A stretch of 64,000 nt of DNA, taken from assembly GCA_963931925.1 (NCBI GenBank), contig OZ007575.1, positions 29,413,252 to 29,477,251 on the forward strand, given 5' to 3'. The position numbers and the translations under genes are program-made. The stretch is from Onchidella celtica. Its lineage: Eukaryota > Mollusca > Gastropoda > Systellommatophora > Onchidiidae. This document shows, one piece after another, positions 50,740 through 61,919 of this stretch. The notes below the pieces were generated by a model, which saw nothing but the letters and a program-made list of their open reading frames with translations, was not told the origin of the DNA and did not search any database. Numbering within the stretch: position 1 is the stretch's first letter; each line of letters opens with the position of its first letter.

Positions 50740-53460
50740 ATATGTGACCAACTTAATAACTTAGAATCCCGCTTAGCGTCACATCCACAGAACAGGAAAT
50801 TGAGGCAAGAAATGTCCAAGGTCAAGGCAGAGATGGAAATACACCAGATGGAGCACAGCTCAGATCAAATATACGCTGGATAGAAGAAGGTGAGAAATGT
50901 TATTCAGATTCTTTCTCTGGAAAAAAGCAGAGGTAAAACCTCAACTATATATCAGTTGAAAAGCACAACGGGTGCAGAAATCAGGGGAAAAGATGATATT
51001 TTACATAGCATTCGAAAGTTTTATGAGACATTATATAAGGAGGACAAGAAAGCAGAGGAAGTGGTGGTCTGCGCAGAAGAATTTATGACAGAATTACAGT
51101 ACCCCAAATAAATGAAAACCAAAGGGAAGAATGTGACAGCCCAATAACTGAAGCAGAACTATTAAACGCTCTTAAGTCGATGAAGAACGGGTCTGCGCCA
51201 GGACCTTTCGAATTTTACAAAGTATTCTGGAATCAAATTAAGTCTCCACTTTTGGAATGTTTTAATCTGTCTTGAAAAAGGAATCTTACCTTGGTCGTTA
51301 CGTACTGGACTGATAACTTTTTTACACAAAGGTAAAGAATTAAGCAAAGATAACCAATTGGCGCCCGATCTCCTTAACTAACACCGATTATAAAATTTTA
51401 ACGAAAGCTTTATCTATAAGATTAAGACAAATCCTAGATGAGATTATCGGGCATCAACAGGCAGGATTTATGAAAGGAAGAAACGTATCCAGCATAATTA
51501 GGGAAATCGACGATGTTATTAATTTGGAAAGACAAAGAAAATCACAGGGTATCGTTTTTAGTATCGATTACGAAAAAGCATTCGATACCATAAATGTACA
51601 GTTCATTCTAAGAGCTTTGTCAAAGTATGGATTTGGCACCAACTTTATCAAATGGATTCAGGTTTTACTGACCAATAGAATAGCATGTGTCAAGAATGCA
51701 GGATACATCTCGTCAGTCTTCCATATGGAAAGAGGAGTAAGACAAGGATGTCCGCTATCGCCATTAATTTTCATTTTGGCAGTAGAAATTTTTGCGTCGA
51801 AAATAAAACAAGATGAAAATATCAAAGGAATCAGTATCCCAAACGCATCCCATAGTATCAAAATAAAGCAATATGCGGATGACACTACAATGTTTCTAAG
51901 GGACTGGATTGACTATAGAGAAGTATTATCTAGGATTAAAGAATTCTCAATCTTCTCTGGATTGAAACTAAACAAGACAAAATCCAAAATTCTGATCCCC
52001 GGTACTGGTGAAAGAGAAGATATGAATCAGTGTGGAATAGAAATAGTAGGTAACGGTAATCTAAAAATTCTAGGCATATATTTTAATGCCAAAAAGTCAG
52101 CGGACGAAATAGAGGAAAACTGGTTACCAAGAATTCATAAAGTTCAGGAACTTTTTGGAAAATGGTCAAAACGAGATCTTTCAATAACTGGGAAAATTCA
52201 TATTGTTAAAACATTCGGAATTAGCCAATTTGTTCATATCATGCAAAGCATAACCCTCCCAGTAACAAAAACTTACACAAATATTTTACAGGTTTCTTTG
52301 GAAAAAACGTTATACAAATAAAAGAGCATTTGAAAAGGTCAAACGTAAGGTGTTATGCAATAAGTATAGCAATGGAGGACTAAATATGATTTGCATCACC
52401 AATATTCAGAATTCCATGATAATGAATTGGGCAAAAAAGCTACTATCTACAGAACATCAAGAATGAAAAGAGATTCCGTTACACTTTCTGCAACCCCTTG
52501 GCGGGAAATATGCCTTTGAAGGATCAGTGTCGTTGAAGCTGTTCACCGGAATAGACCTAATTGATAGCTCCTTCTGGCGTAGAGTGTTGTCGACGTGGAT
52601 ATCTCTTCAGGTAAATGAAAGGGAAGAAAACCAAAGTTGGAACGAACCCCTGTTTAACAATAAAAGTTTCACGTTCAAAAGCAAACATCTATTTTTCCCG
52701 AAATGCATCTCGAAAGGCATTTTAAGAGTTAAAGACATGTTCAGGGGAAATAACTTAATGAGCCTTGAAGCATTTCAGGAGTTATATGGAACCAACCCAA
52801 GATACTACCTAGACTATAATATTATTACAAATGCTCTAAGGAGTCGAGGACTTAAACATGTTGGAGTAAACATAAATGAGCAACAGCTGAAAGTAATAAA
52901 ATTTAGAGGATCCGAGATAGAACACATTTCAAGAAAAACATTTTATGAATTACTGAATAAGGAAGAAGATTTCCACACTAAAAACATCTGGCAAAACAAA
53001 TATGGAATACAAGTGACAGCACAAAATTGGGAAATCTGCCATAATAGCACAAAGGAAACAAGACTTAGGGCTTTGGAGGAAAATCCTGCATAATATTTAT
53101 CCAACAAATATTCTATTAAATAAAATGGGCATCAAAGATACAAAAAACTGTGAAGAATGTGGAACCACCGACTTCTTAGAACATTTCTTTTTTACCTGCA
53201 CAAATGTACAAAGAATGTGGCAGGACATTGAGAGCAGAGTAAATAAACATTATGATACACATATCTCTCTGAGTGAAGAAGTGGTTATGCTGGGACTAAC
53301 AGAGAAAAACAAACACTGCGATAAGGAATTGCTATCATTTATCAATATGATAGTATTAATAGGCAAGCTGTCTATTTCCAAATTCAAGTACTTTAAAAAA
53401 TCAAAACTTATTGACATATTCAACAGAGAAATCTCACTGAGAAAAATAGATTTACCTTAG
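50740..53460 (+). pseudogene. L1/Tx1-like LINE, 5' truncated, frameshifted
   Basis: Begins inside ORF2. Linker and early RT pieces read LEKSRGKTSTIYQLKSTTGA, IRKFYETLYKED (50890-51100), EAELLNALKSMKNGSAPGP (51160) and QQAGFMKGRNVSSII. A long clean frame (51470-52321) holds FSIDYEKAFDTI, ERGVRQGCPLSPLIFIL, IKQYADDTTMFL (catalytic YADD) and LKLNKTKSK. Two more frames (52527-53093, 53125-53460) give the C-terminal region with CEECGTTDFLEHFFFTC, the Cys-Cys-His-Cys motif of the L1/Tx1 group. Breaks lie at about 50883, 51110, 51280-51460, 52320-52525 and 53093. The stop at 53458 is probably native. The endonuclease is missing. Confidence 0.85.
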
Positions 53461-55253
53461 AAATCTCTAGATATCCCACTCCAATAGGATTATTCCTATA
53501 TAAAGCAGCAATCACAGCAAACACATGTAGTGAGAAATCAGTACTGACATTGGTGAAAACTGGCAGTTATGTATATAAATATATCTATTATTATACATGT
53601 CCTTGTTTTCTTGGCCTATATATTAGGTTATGTCTGAGATATAGATATAGATAGAGAAGATTGTTCATTAGACGCTATTTGGGAAAAAGATCACGTGTCT
53701 CGTTAGCAACTAACAACTGCACCCTATCTCTGTCTTGATGTAGTATTTTAACACTACCAATAACACATCTTCCTACAGAAACTATATATAATTACCAAAG
53801 ACATGAAAGCCAAAGCATTTGGGTTTGTTATTCAGTACTTAAAATTTGGCAACGGAGGATCATCGGGAGGAAAGCTTGAGGTAAGAGGGTCTAGCCCCGC
53901 CCTCCCTGTCGCGAGGTGACGCCACTCCAAGAAGCGGGTGGCTTCGTCACGCGGCGGGTCTGAGAGCGGACATCTCGGGGATCCCCGCCTTTTACACACA
54001 TGGAATATCACAGACACATTTTGGAAAGACATTATAATTACGAAATTAAAAGACGAAACGATAAAGAAATGCACATTTACACAAAACAGTCTCTATCTCT
54101 GTATCCTTAGGATAGGTCTTTTTATTAACAAAGCCACCCTAGTACGAGACAACGTGCAAAATATCCTAGCCTCATTGGTGGCGACTAGACTCCCATCTGG
54201 AGTGGGCATGTGGGTTGCTCGCCTTGGGACTCCGTAAGGGAGCCAAGGATGATAAGCTTAACTCTAACACAAGGAAAGCAAAGCATAAGGAAAAACCAGA
54301 TAACCAACTAATCATCTTCTCCCAGCTTACATCAGGTTACACTATAGGCTATTATTATATCATATTGTATTGTAAGGCTTCGCACAATACTAGGTGAGTA
54401 CAAACAATGAAACGTCTAGAAATAGTAGAATAGGAACGAGCATTGGACAAAAAAAAACAACAAAAAACTATCTATCCATTTACTTATTTTAATTAATTTA
54501 GTTATCTATTTACCTATCTATTTATTGATTAACTTTCATACTCATTTACCTATTTATTTATTCTTATGCACTTTATTTATTCATTCATCTATCTCCATAT
54601 ATTTGTATTCAATATAAAATTCAGGGAGTCATGCACACAATGGTTACAGACCAAATCTCATTTCAATCTGAGCCAAAAAAAAAAAAAAAAGCTATGTATG
54701 GCTCGACCATCCACTACCTATAGAAGTACCCCCCGCCCAAAAATGATCAAACTGTAATCTCATTTTACTCTTTCCACATTTAATTACATTATTATTTTTC
54801 CGTTCTACGTGTCAACTTAACTCTTCTACTCTACTCTAGGCTTGGCTGGTTTGTGCCAAAGACGAATGACTTGTAGTCTGGAAAAATTCTCCTTGATCGT
54901 ATTTCTCATGGACAGCGATAAAAGACACCCAGGCCCCAAAACATTTATATACCCATTAACCTCCAATGTCCTGTGTCCGAATTAATATGCTGCATCATAC
55001 TTATTGGTTAATTTTTGGAATTTTATCAATAAATGATGTACCATGGTATATTGGTATATTTGAGGATATATTTTTGCATTTGTTCGTCTATTTAGTATGG
55101 AGTTTGTCATGTTTCAAATGCGGTACTTTAACTGTGTTGACAGCTTGATGTATATTGTTGACAGATTAAAATTACCCGCTGAATAATGTAAAAAAAAAAA
55201 AAAAAAAGATATAGGGAGCAGGACATAGGATACAAATTAAATATATATATGGC
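53461..55253. other. No gene recognised
   Basis: AT-rich with TCTATCTAT/TTTATTTA low-complexity sequence (54460-54600), a poly-A run at 54677, and a GC-rich patch at 53890-54000. A poly-A run at 55190-55207 is 47 bp beyond the 3' end of the minus-strand LINE. Confidence 0.4.
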
Positions 55254-58200
55254 CTTTAGCGTCTTTACAGACGGTCTTAGCAGCTAGAATATTCACTTTC
55301 ACTTTGACTGACAGCTTCTCTCGTGGCTTATTCTACCAATGTTTGACCCGAGAGTGCGATGGCAGTGATTGCAGGTCAGTCTTTTGGGTTCACTTTGGCG
55401 AGTGTTTTCATTCCGCCTCTGTCGTTTTGTCAGGTATGTTTCTTTTGCCTTGAAGTCTATTGCGAGCGTGCCACTGCGCAATTTTTGTCTCCATCTGCTT
55501 CGATCATTTGCAAGGTTCTCCCATTCATTGGGGTCGATGTTGAATGCTTTCATCGTGACCTTGCAAGTGTCTTTGAATCGCAGATGTGGCCTACCTCTGG
55601 GTCGGTTGCCAGTAGCAAGTTCCCCGTAGAGAATTTGTCTGGGGATGCGATCATTTTCCATACGGTGGAGATGTCCAAGCCACCGCAGTCCTTTTTTGCC
55701 TAGGAGAGCCTGAGTTGATGGAATGTTGGCTCGGCTCAGAACTTCGATATTTGAGATCCTGTCTTGCCACTTGATCTTGAGAATTTTGCGTAGGCAGCGC
55801 AGGTGGAAGGAGTTGAGGGATCTTTCATGTTTGGAGTAGGTGGTCCATGTCTCTGAGCCATACAGCAGGGTGCTTAGGACGCAAGTTTGGTACACGAGTA
55901 CCTTTGTTTTGATGGTCAGCTTGCTATTGTTCCACACCCTTTTTGAGAGTTTGCCAAAAGCTGTGGCCGCCTTTCCTATTCTGGCATTTATTTCAGTTGT
56001 TATGTCTGTGCTACCACTGATGGTTGAGCCTAGGTAGCAGAATTTTCCCACTTGCTCCAGAGGAGAGCCATTCAGCATGATTGGGTTGGGGTTTCTCAAG
56101 CCTTGTGTCAAAACTACAGTTTTTGAGACTCTGATCTTTAGCATGAATTTGTCACAGGCTTTGGCAAGGCTACTGATGAGAGCCTGGAGCGTGGTTTCAT
56201 CGTGGGCCACGATTGCAGCATCATCTGCGAAGAGGAGCTCTTGTAACATAATATGCTCTGTACGAGATTTTGCTTTTAGTCTGGCAACATTAAAAATGGA
56301 GCCGTCCACTCTGGTGTTAATAAGTACTCCACCTGAACATTGACCAAAGGCATTCTTGAGTAGGGCTGCAAAATATATACCAAATAAGGTAGGAGCAAGA
56401 ACACATCCCTGCTTCACACCGCTGTTTACAGCAAATGAATTGGATGTGCAGCCCTCAAAGTTGACACATGCCCTCATGTCAGTGTGGAAGGATGCAATAA
56501 GTTTTAGCAATGTTGGTGGACAGCCTACGGATTTAAGGACTGCATACAGGCCAGATCGGCTTACGGTGTCGAAAGCCTTTGTTAGGTCCACAAAGCATGT
56601 TATAAGCGGCCTGTTTTGTTCTTTACATTTTTCTTGGATTTGCCGAAGTGCAAATATCATGTCAATAGTTGATCGTTTGCTTCGAAAGCCACATTGTGTT
56701 TCTGGTAAGACTTTTTCCGCCAGTTGTTGAAGGCGGCAGAGGATGACGCGAGCAAAAGCCTTTCCAGTAATGCTGAGGAGGGATATGCCTCGATAGTTGT
56801 TGCAGTCGCCTTTGTTCTTGTAAAGTGTGACAATTTTGGCGTCTCTCATATCATGTGGTATCACGCCTTCTTTCCAACACTGCAGTAACAGATTATACAG
56901 GTGTGGTAATAGTGGGCCTTTTAGGTCTTTTAATACCTCTGCAGGAATGTTGTCACTTCCTGTGGCTTTTCCAGCAGACAGGTGGTCGATTGCATTGGAA
57001 AGCTCGACTAAGGAAGGTTCAGCGTCAAGTTCGGCCATTATTGGCCGTTTTTGGAGGTGTTCCTCAAAATCTGGTGGAATATTTTTCTCAGTTGAATACA
57101 ACAGAGAGTAATGCTCTACCCACCTATTCAGTTGTTCATTTTTATCTGTGATGGGTTCACCATTTACAGACTTAAGTGGGGCGCTTATGGTGATGATTGG
57201 CCCAAGAGCTACTTTCATCTGACTAAAGGCGGTTTTCATATCTCCCTTTTCATTTGCCTCTTGTATGCTGTTACACAAGTCTGTCCAGTATTTGTTGGCG
57301 CAACGTCTTACCTCCAGCTGAAGTTTAGCTTTTGCATTTTTCAAACAAGTTTTTGTACTCTGATTGCAATTTTTGTTATACTCATTGAAAGCAGATTTCT
57401 TTTGCTCAATGAGAGGTAGGAGAATTTCGCTGTTCTGGGCTACCCAGTCGTTGTTTGAAACTTTATGCTGTCCAAAAGACTTGATGCCACAGTCATGAAT
57501 TTTTGAACTGAGAGTGTTCCATGTTTCATCTACCGAGTCACATTGGGTGACATTATCCATGCTTTCAGCAAATAACTTTTCAAATGACTTTCTATTTGAT
57601 TCATCTCTGATTGCTGTTACATTGATCTTCGGGATTGAAGGGGCTTTTGATCTGTTTATTTTCTTGGCCGAAATTTTGATTTTGCTGACTACCAGTGCAT
57701 GGTCGGTGTCACAGTCAGCACTGTGGAGGGAACGAGTTATTTTTATACAGCCCAAACTCTTCCTCCTTGAGAGAATAAGATCTAATTGATGCCAATGGCC
57801 AGACCTGGGATGGCGCCATGATGTTCTTTGGCATCTCTTAAGGTCAAAGTACGTGTTTGTAACACATAATGAGTTTACGGAGCATAGCTCCAGAAGGCGC
57901 TGCCCGTTTTCGTTGATGTTGCCAATGCCGAAGTGCCCAATGCACTTTGGCCATGCGGAGTGATCTGCTCCCACTCGAGCGTTAAAGTCACCCAGAATTA
58001 GCAGGCCTTCGGTGAGAGGGATGTTGTGGAGAGTCCTCTGCAATGCCTCGTAGAAAATGTCTTTGGTTTCGTCAGAGGAGGTAAGTGTTGGGGCATAGAC
58101 ACAGATAATGTTGGTAAAACCAGACCGGGTGTTCAGTCTGAGTGTCATGATGCGTTCTGACACTCCAATTGGAGTTGCGATCGAATTGATAAGGGAGTTT

Positions 58201-59180
58201 TTTACGGCGAAGCCCACGCCGTGGATTCTCGGCTGTTCGCTGCTAAGGCCCTGCCAGAAGAAGGTGTAGTTTTCTTCTTTGACTGACCCGGAGTCGGGAA
58301 GTCGAGTTTCTTGAAGGGCAGCGATGTCGATGTTTAGTAGCTGAAGTTCTCGATCAATAATTTGGGATTTCCTGATGGAGTCAATATCAGTGAGATCTTG
58401 CTGTTGCAAGCCTGGGCGCATTGTTCTGACGTTCCAGGTACCAAGTTTTAGTATTTTTCTGTTTTTGCCAGGTGCACACTTTACGTCAGCTTTTTGACTT
58501 TTGGTCTAGCTCCAACCACCTTATGAAGCAGGCTGACGTGGCGGAACAACACCCAAGTGCCTGGGGGCTGCCCAGGTTACGGCGGGCGGTAGTTGATCAA
58601 TGCAGCTGAAAAGCCGCTCCCCCCGATAGAGGGGACCCCTGGCGCTCATCCGTACGCCAAATGGATTGAGCTTATCACCGGTAACTGCCACCTCCCGTGT
58701 TGTGCCCATCCGTAATGGATGGCTGGAGTGTCCTCTCCAAATCGGAAATGGGTGGGCTTATAGAGGAGAGACAGACGCTTGCCAAGCCCGAGCAAACACC
58801 TCCTCGTTTTGCTGCCTTGCCTGGGCTATTTTTAAGAGATGGTGCTTTGCCCAGAGGCACCACCCCTCTCTCTGCCATTCTAGTTAAACCCAAGGGAGAG
58901 ACCAGGTCAATACATTTGGAACTAGTCCGGCTGCAGGAGATGCTGGAAGCCAGTTTGATGCAGTTCTCCCTGACAACCACCTTCGGGTCTCCACTCCTGA
59001 TTTTCTGTCTGGGTTTACTCCCATAGCCTTTGCTATCATAGCAACACACAAGGCAGTGTGGTATTTGTATTCAGGGTTACCTTCCCCTAGTCTTCCTCTC
59101 TCCCGAGATGACCCACAAGACAGTGGGGGTGACAGTAGCAGGCTGTATTGTGTACTGTCATACAATAGCAGAAAACTCTG
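55254..59180 (-). mobile_element. Full-length APE-type LINE, minus copy
   Basis: Reverse-oriented twin of 15290-19206, with the same 5' and 3' limits. It keeps the 10 bp (58592-58601) that the other copy lacks, so it better represents the parent element. Flanks are different from those of the first copy (TATATGTCAGGC before the 5' end, GGCCATATATATATTTAATT after the 3' end), which shows independent insertions and not segmental duplication. No obvious target duplication. Confidence 0.92.
55299..58421 (-). CDS. LINE endonuclease-reverse transcriptase, second copy
   Basis: An uninterrupted 1040-codon frame with the same domain layout as the plus copy: endonuclease (LQETR, GDFNARVGADHS, DTDHALV), RT (FVDLTKAFDTVSR, SGVKQGCVLAP, LFADDAAIV), C-terminal Cys/His motif. 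It differs at residues 64 (Leu to Pro), 412 (Lys to Ile), 459 (Leu to Arg) and 721 (Ala to Thr), none in a catalytic motif. The upstream in-frame KLGTWNVRT is likewise present before the first Met. Both copies could encode functional protein; which, if either, is the active form cannot be told. Confidence 0.92.
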   Translation of the reverse strand: MRPGLQQQDLTDIDSIRKSQIIDRELQLLNIDIAALQETRLPDSGSVKEENYTFFWQGLSSEQPRIHGVGFAVKNSLINSIATPIGVSERIMTLRLNTRSGFTNIICVYAPTLTSSDETKDIFYEALQRTLHNIPLTEGLLILGDFNARVGADHSAWPKCIGHFGIGNINENGQRLLELCSVNSLCVTNTYFDLKRCQRTSWRHPRSGHWHQLDLILSRRKSLGCIKITRSLHSADCDTDHALVVSKIKISAKKINRSKAPSIPKINVTAIRDESNRKSFEKLFAESMDNVTQCDSVDETWNTLSSKIHDCGIKSFGQHKVSNNDWVAQNSEILLPLIEQKKSAFNEYNKNCNQSTKTCLKNAKAKLQLEVRRCANKYWTDLCNSIQEANEKGDMKTAFSQMKVALGPIITISAPLKSVNGEPITDKNEQLNRWVEHYSLLYSTEKNIPPDFEEHLQKRPIMAELDAEPSLVELSNAIDHLSAGKATGSDNIPAEVLKDLKGPLLPHLYNLLLQCWKEGVIPHDMRDAKIVTLYKNKGDCNNYRGISLLSITGKAFARVILCRLQQLAEKVLPETQCGFRSKRSTIDMIFALRQIQEKCKEQNRPLITCFVDLTKAFDTVSRSGLYAVLKSVGCPPTLLKLIASFHTDMRACVNFEGCTSNSFAVNSGVKQGCVLAPTLFGIYFAALLKNAFGQCSGGVLINTRVDGSIFNVARLKAKSRTEHIMLQELLFADDAAIVAHDETTLQALISSLAKACDKFMLKIRVSKTVVLTQGLRNPNPIMLNGSPLEQVGKFCYLGSTISGSTDITTEINARIGKAATAFGKLSKRVWNNSKLTIKTKVLVYQTCVLSTLLYGSETWTTYSKHERSLNSFHLRCLRKILKIKWQDRISNIEVLSRANIPSTQALLGKKGLRWLGHLHRMENDRIPRQILYGELATGNRPRGRPHLRFKDTCKVTMKAFNIDPNEWENLANDRSRWRQKLRSGTLAIDFKAKETYLTKRQRRNENTRQSEPKRLTCNHCHRTLGSNIGRISHERSCQSK

Positions 59181-59449
59181 GCCTGACATATACTGTACAT
59201 AAATCATGCAGAGATTCTCTATACTCATCTAGGCCTGCTCCCTAATGAAAACCTCATTTTCTCTTCTTTTGAGACTGAGTATAGTGAGGGGCCTTGTCCT
59301 AGATCTAGATAGAGACCTATAACTTCTGGCAAGTAAGAAAATCTTGAGTAAGGATGAGAAGACATGTCATTGTATCTGATTAGAGCCAAATTAGCTCCTC
59401 TAACTACACTGTAGTAGTAGCATCAGTACTAAAAGTAAATCGGGGTCAA

Positions 59450-59540
59450 CCCGCTATTGCCGCGGCCCGTTGTTGCCGCAACCCGCTATTGCCGCGGCCC
59501 GTGTTGTTGCCGCAACCCGCTATTGCCGCGGCCCGTTGTT
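59450..59540. repeat. GC-rich minisatellite, 2.7 units of 32-34 bp
   Basis: Units start CCCGCTATTGCCGCGGCCCG at 59450, 59482 and 59516 and continue TTGTTGCCGCAA; the second unit has two extra bases (GT). It is strikingly GC-rich for its neighbourhood. Confidence 0.9.
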
Positions 59541-60300
59541 TACTTAGCTGCGAGTTCTTGCTTCGTTAGCAGCACGTTTGCACCATGTGGGAGCTAAAGA
59601 AAGCTAAGACTTTTGCATAGTGGGATTCCTACAGCTGTTGTCAATGACGCCTTTCCACTATTGTCATAGGTTCATAAAAAGCAATGCCTGGAATGTCAGT
59701 TTAGAATTGTGGCTAAGATATATCAAACGCTGCAGAGAGATGGACCAACATGCTGTGTCTTTCTTCAATCCCAGAATATTCAAATACCGCTAAGTCAGTG
59801 CGCCAAATGCGTGTCCTCGACGAGGTAACACGAAAGGCCCATGATGAAGATGATGCACACACTTCTAAGGCAAAGGAACTACTATTTGCTGAGAATGGGG
59901 ATGTTGCAGTGATTTGCAAACAAAGCTCCCCGCTCCTGGTCTAAATGCCTCAAGTTAGAAAAAGAAACGTTTGTCTATAACTTTATAGGTAGAATGCGCA
60001 TATTTCACTTTACTTCCGGGTACGCCATCTTGTTTGGCCAGACTTGCCCACAACCATGGCAATTGTTGCATTGATTTTGATTCTAGATTGTAAACAAATC
60101 TACTGGTAGTGCTGATATAATTAATATAATTAATTATGAAATGAGTTTAGCTAAAGTGTTTTATTTTACCAGCGTTGTGTATGTATAAAGCGGCGAACCA
60201 GCCGGCGGCGAGCTAAAAGCTGGTTGATTTTCAATGGGAGAAAAAGTTACCTTCATGGTATGAATTGGGTAAACTGTAAATCACCCCCCCCCCCAGATAA
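59541..60300. other. Possible promoter and short ORFs, no recognised gene
   Basis: An open frame at 59750-59944 (64 codons, ending AVICKQSSPLLV) has no recognised similarity. CACTTTACTTCCGGGTACGC with adjacent GCCATCTTG at 60006-60034 looks like ETS and YY1 core sites of a TATA-less promoter, and ACAACCATGG at 60049 is a good start context but opens only a 17-codon frame. Confidence 0.35.
60013..60034 (+). promoter_or_regulatory. ETS/YY1-like promoter element pair
   Basis: TTACTTCCGG (ETS/GABP core ACTTCCGG) is followed within a few bases by GCCATCTTG (YY1-type CCATnTTG). In animals this pairing marks housekeeping TATA-less promoters. No downstream gene could be identified within the window, so the call is tentative. 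Confidence 0.35.
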
Positions 60301-61020
60301 TACTATAGATCTAGATCTAATTATATCTCATCACTCGAGACCCACTCTCACACATTGCGGTGGTTCAACACTTGTATAAATCTAGATCAAAATCTAGATT
60401 TAATTGTCATTAGATATCGCACTCTCAATCTGTGTGATATAAATCTAGATCTAGATTTAATTATCATTAGGTTACATATCTCATTACTGAAGCCTCACAT
60501 GTAATATAATAGAAAAATCTAAATTTAGATTTAATCATATTTACATATCTAATGACTCAAGGCTCACACTCCCATATCTGTGTGGTATAAATCTAGATCT
60601 AGATTTAATTATCATTACATATCTCATCACTCAAGACTCACCCTCTCACACCCGTATGATGCAGGTTAGATCTGATTATCAGTTCATATCTCATCACTCA
60701 ATGCTCACCAGCGTCTCATATCTGTGTGATGCTGGCTAGATCTAAGTATAATTTTATCTTTCATCGCTCATGGCTCACTCTTTCATATTGCTGATGGACA
60801 ACAGCTCTGTGATAGGAGATTAGTTTAATTAGGCCTATGATTTCATATTTTATTATTCATATCTGTGTAATACAGATACATTTAATTATTATGTTGTATC
60901 TAATAATTCAAGGCTCACTCTCTGTCTCTCATACTGCTGCAATTCAACATCTGTGTGATCAGATCTAGACCTAACTGTGATTCCATACCTCATCACTCAG
61001 GACTCACTCCCTCATTCTGG
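60300..61020. repeat. Degenerate AGATCT-containing satellite, about 8 units
   Basis: A unit of about 75-100 bp repeats: CTGTGTGATATAAATCTAGA, then AGATTTAATTATCATTACAT, ATCTCATCACTCAAGGCTCA, and CTCTCATA. Units diverge by substitutions and small indels. The best-kept ones are at 60430-60660. ATCTCATCACTC-type blocks occur at about 60325, 60476, 60546, 60622, 60690, 60764, 60900 and 60990. Confidence 0.8.
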
Positions 61021-61600
61021 CAGTGAGGCATTCTGGCTATCTCTAGTGAATTTTAATCAGTATTTTGCCAGTGCATCATCTTCAATTCATTTGTGGGCTA
61101 CAGTATGAATCTAGAACTGCTTAAAAGCAGGAAAGTTTTTAATTATAACTGAGATTTATTAAGTCGGTGACTTTATTGTGCGGTAGCCTACAGCGTGGAG
61201 CAACGTACATTGCGCATATCTGATCTACATCTAGAGACATCTGTGACGTAAATGACGGGCTTACTTTCATCACATTATTCATAAATGATTAAAACTGACA
61301 ACTACCTGAGATGAAGTGCTCGGCACAAACAGATTATCTAGATCTAGATCTATTCGACTCCTGATGGTAGCTTGTCAAACAGTCGAACGACGTTCGGTCA
61401 ATTCGTTCATTTCCTTTCCTTTGTTTACAGTTACACGAATGGTGGGGATTCTGACCAACTTTTATCCACCCATTCCACCCTTGTTTTGTACAGAAACCAT
61501 CAAAACCTGAACTTCAGCAAACAAGCTGAAGTAACTATAAAAACCATAATACCTAGAAGTCTCTCATAGGCATTGGAATTTTATATCTGACCTTTGGTTT
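61021..61600. other. No gene recognised
   Basis: A short AGATCT patch at 61330-61350 and otherwise unremarkable sequence. Confidence 0.4.
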
Positions 61601-61890
61601 TGCAGTGTAAAGTGACAAGGAACAACTCTGAAATGTGGTTTAATGGACAAGCTGGAAGCTCGTGATTTGGTGCTAGCTGACAGATGATTCATAGCGCTTG
61701 AGTTTGAAAAAAGGGGTGTAAGATTAGAAACTCCATTCTTTTTGTTAAATACACAACAATTTGAGCTTGATGAGAGATCACAGAATAAGAAAATGTCACA
61801 TCACAGTGTACATCACAGCTATTGGACGCATCAGAAACTTGCAATTTCAGATGTGGCATTATTCCAACCTCCCTAAAATCCATCAATAAA
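61600..61890 (-). repeat. Dispersed repeat R2, minus copy
   Basis: Inverse complement homologous to 48640-48860. This copy is longer, containing two blocks deleted there (around 61720-61760 and 61800-61830). Its minus-strand frame at 61919-61689 is open for 76 codons but not conserved in the other copy. Confidence 0.7.
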
Positions 61891-61919
61891 ATTAATTTCA
61901 TTTGTGCTTTCCTAACCAA

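Noticed and set aside
55359-57789. Plus-strand frames inside the minus LINE
   Set aside because: Antisense shadows, identical to those on the minus strand of the 16039-19161 copy.
15290-59180. Segmental duplication as the cause of the two LINE copies
   Set aside because: Homology stops sharply at the element ends and the flanks are unrelated.
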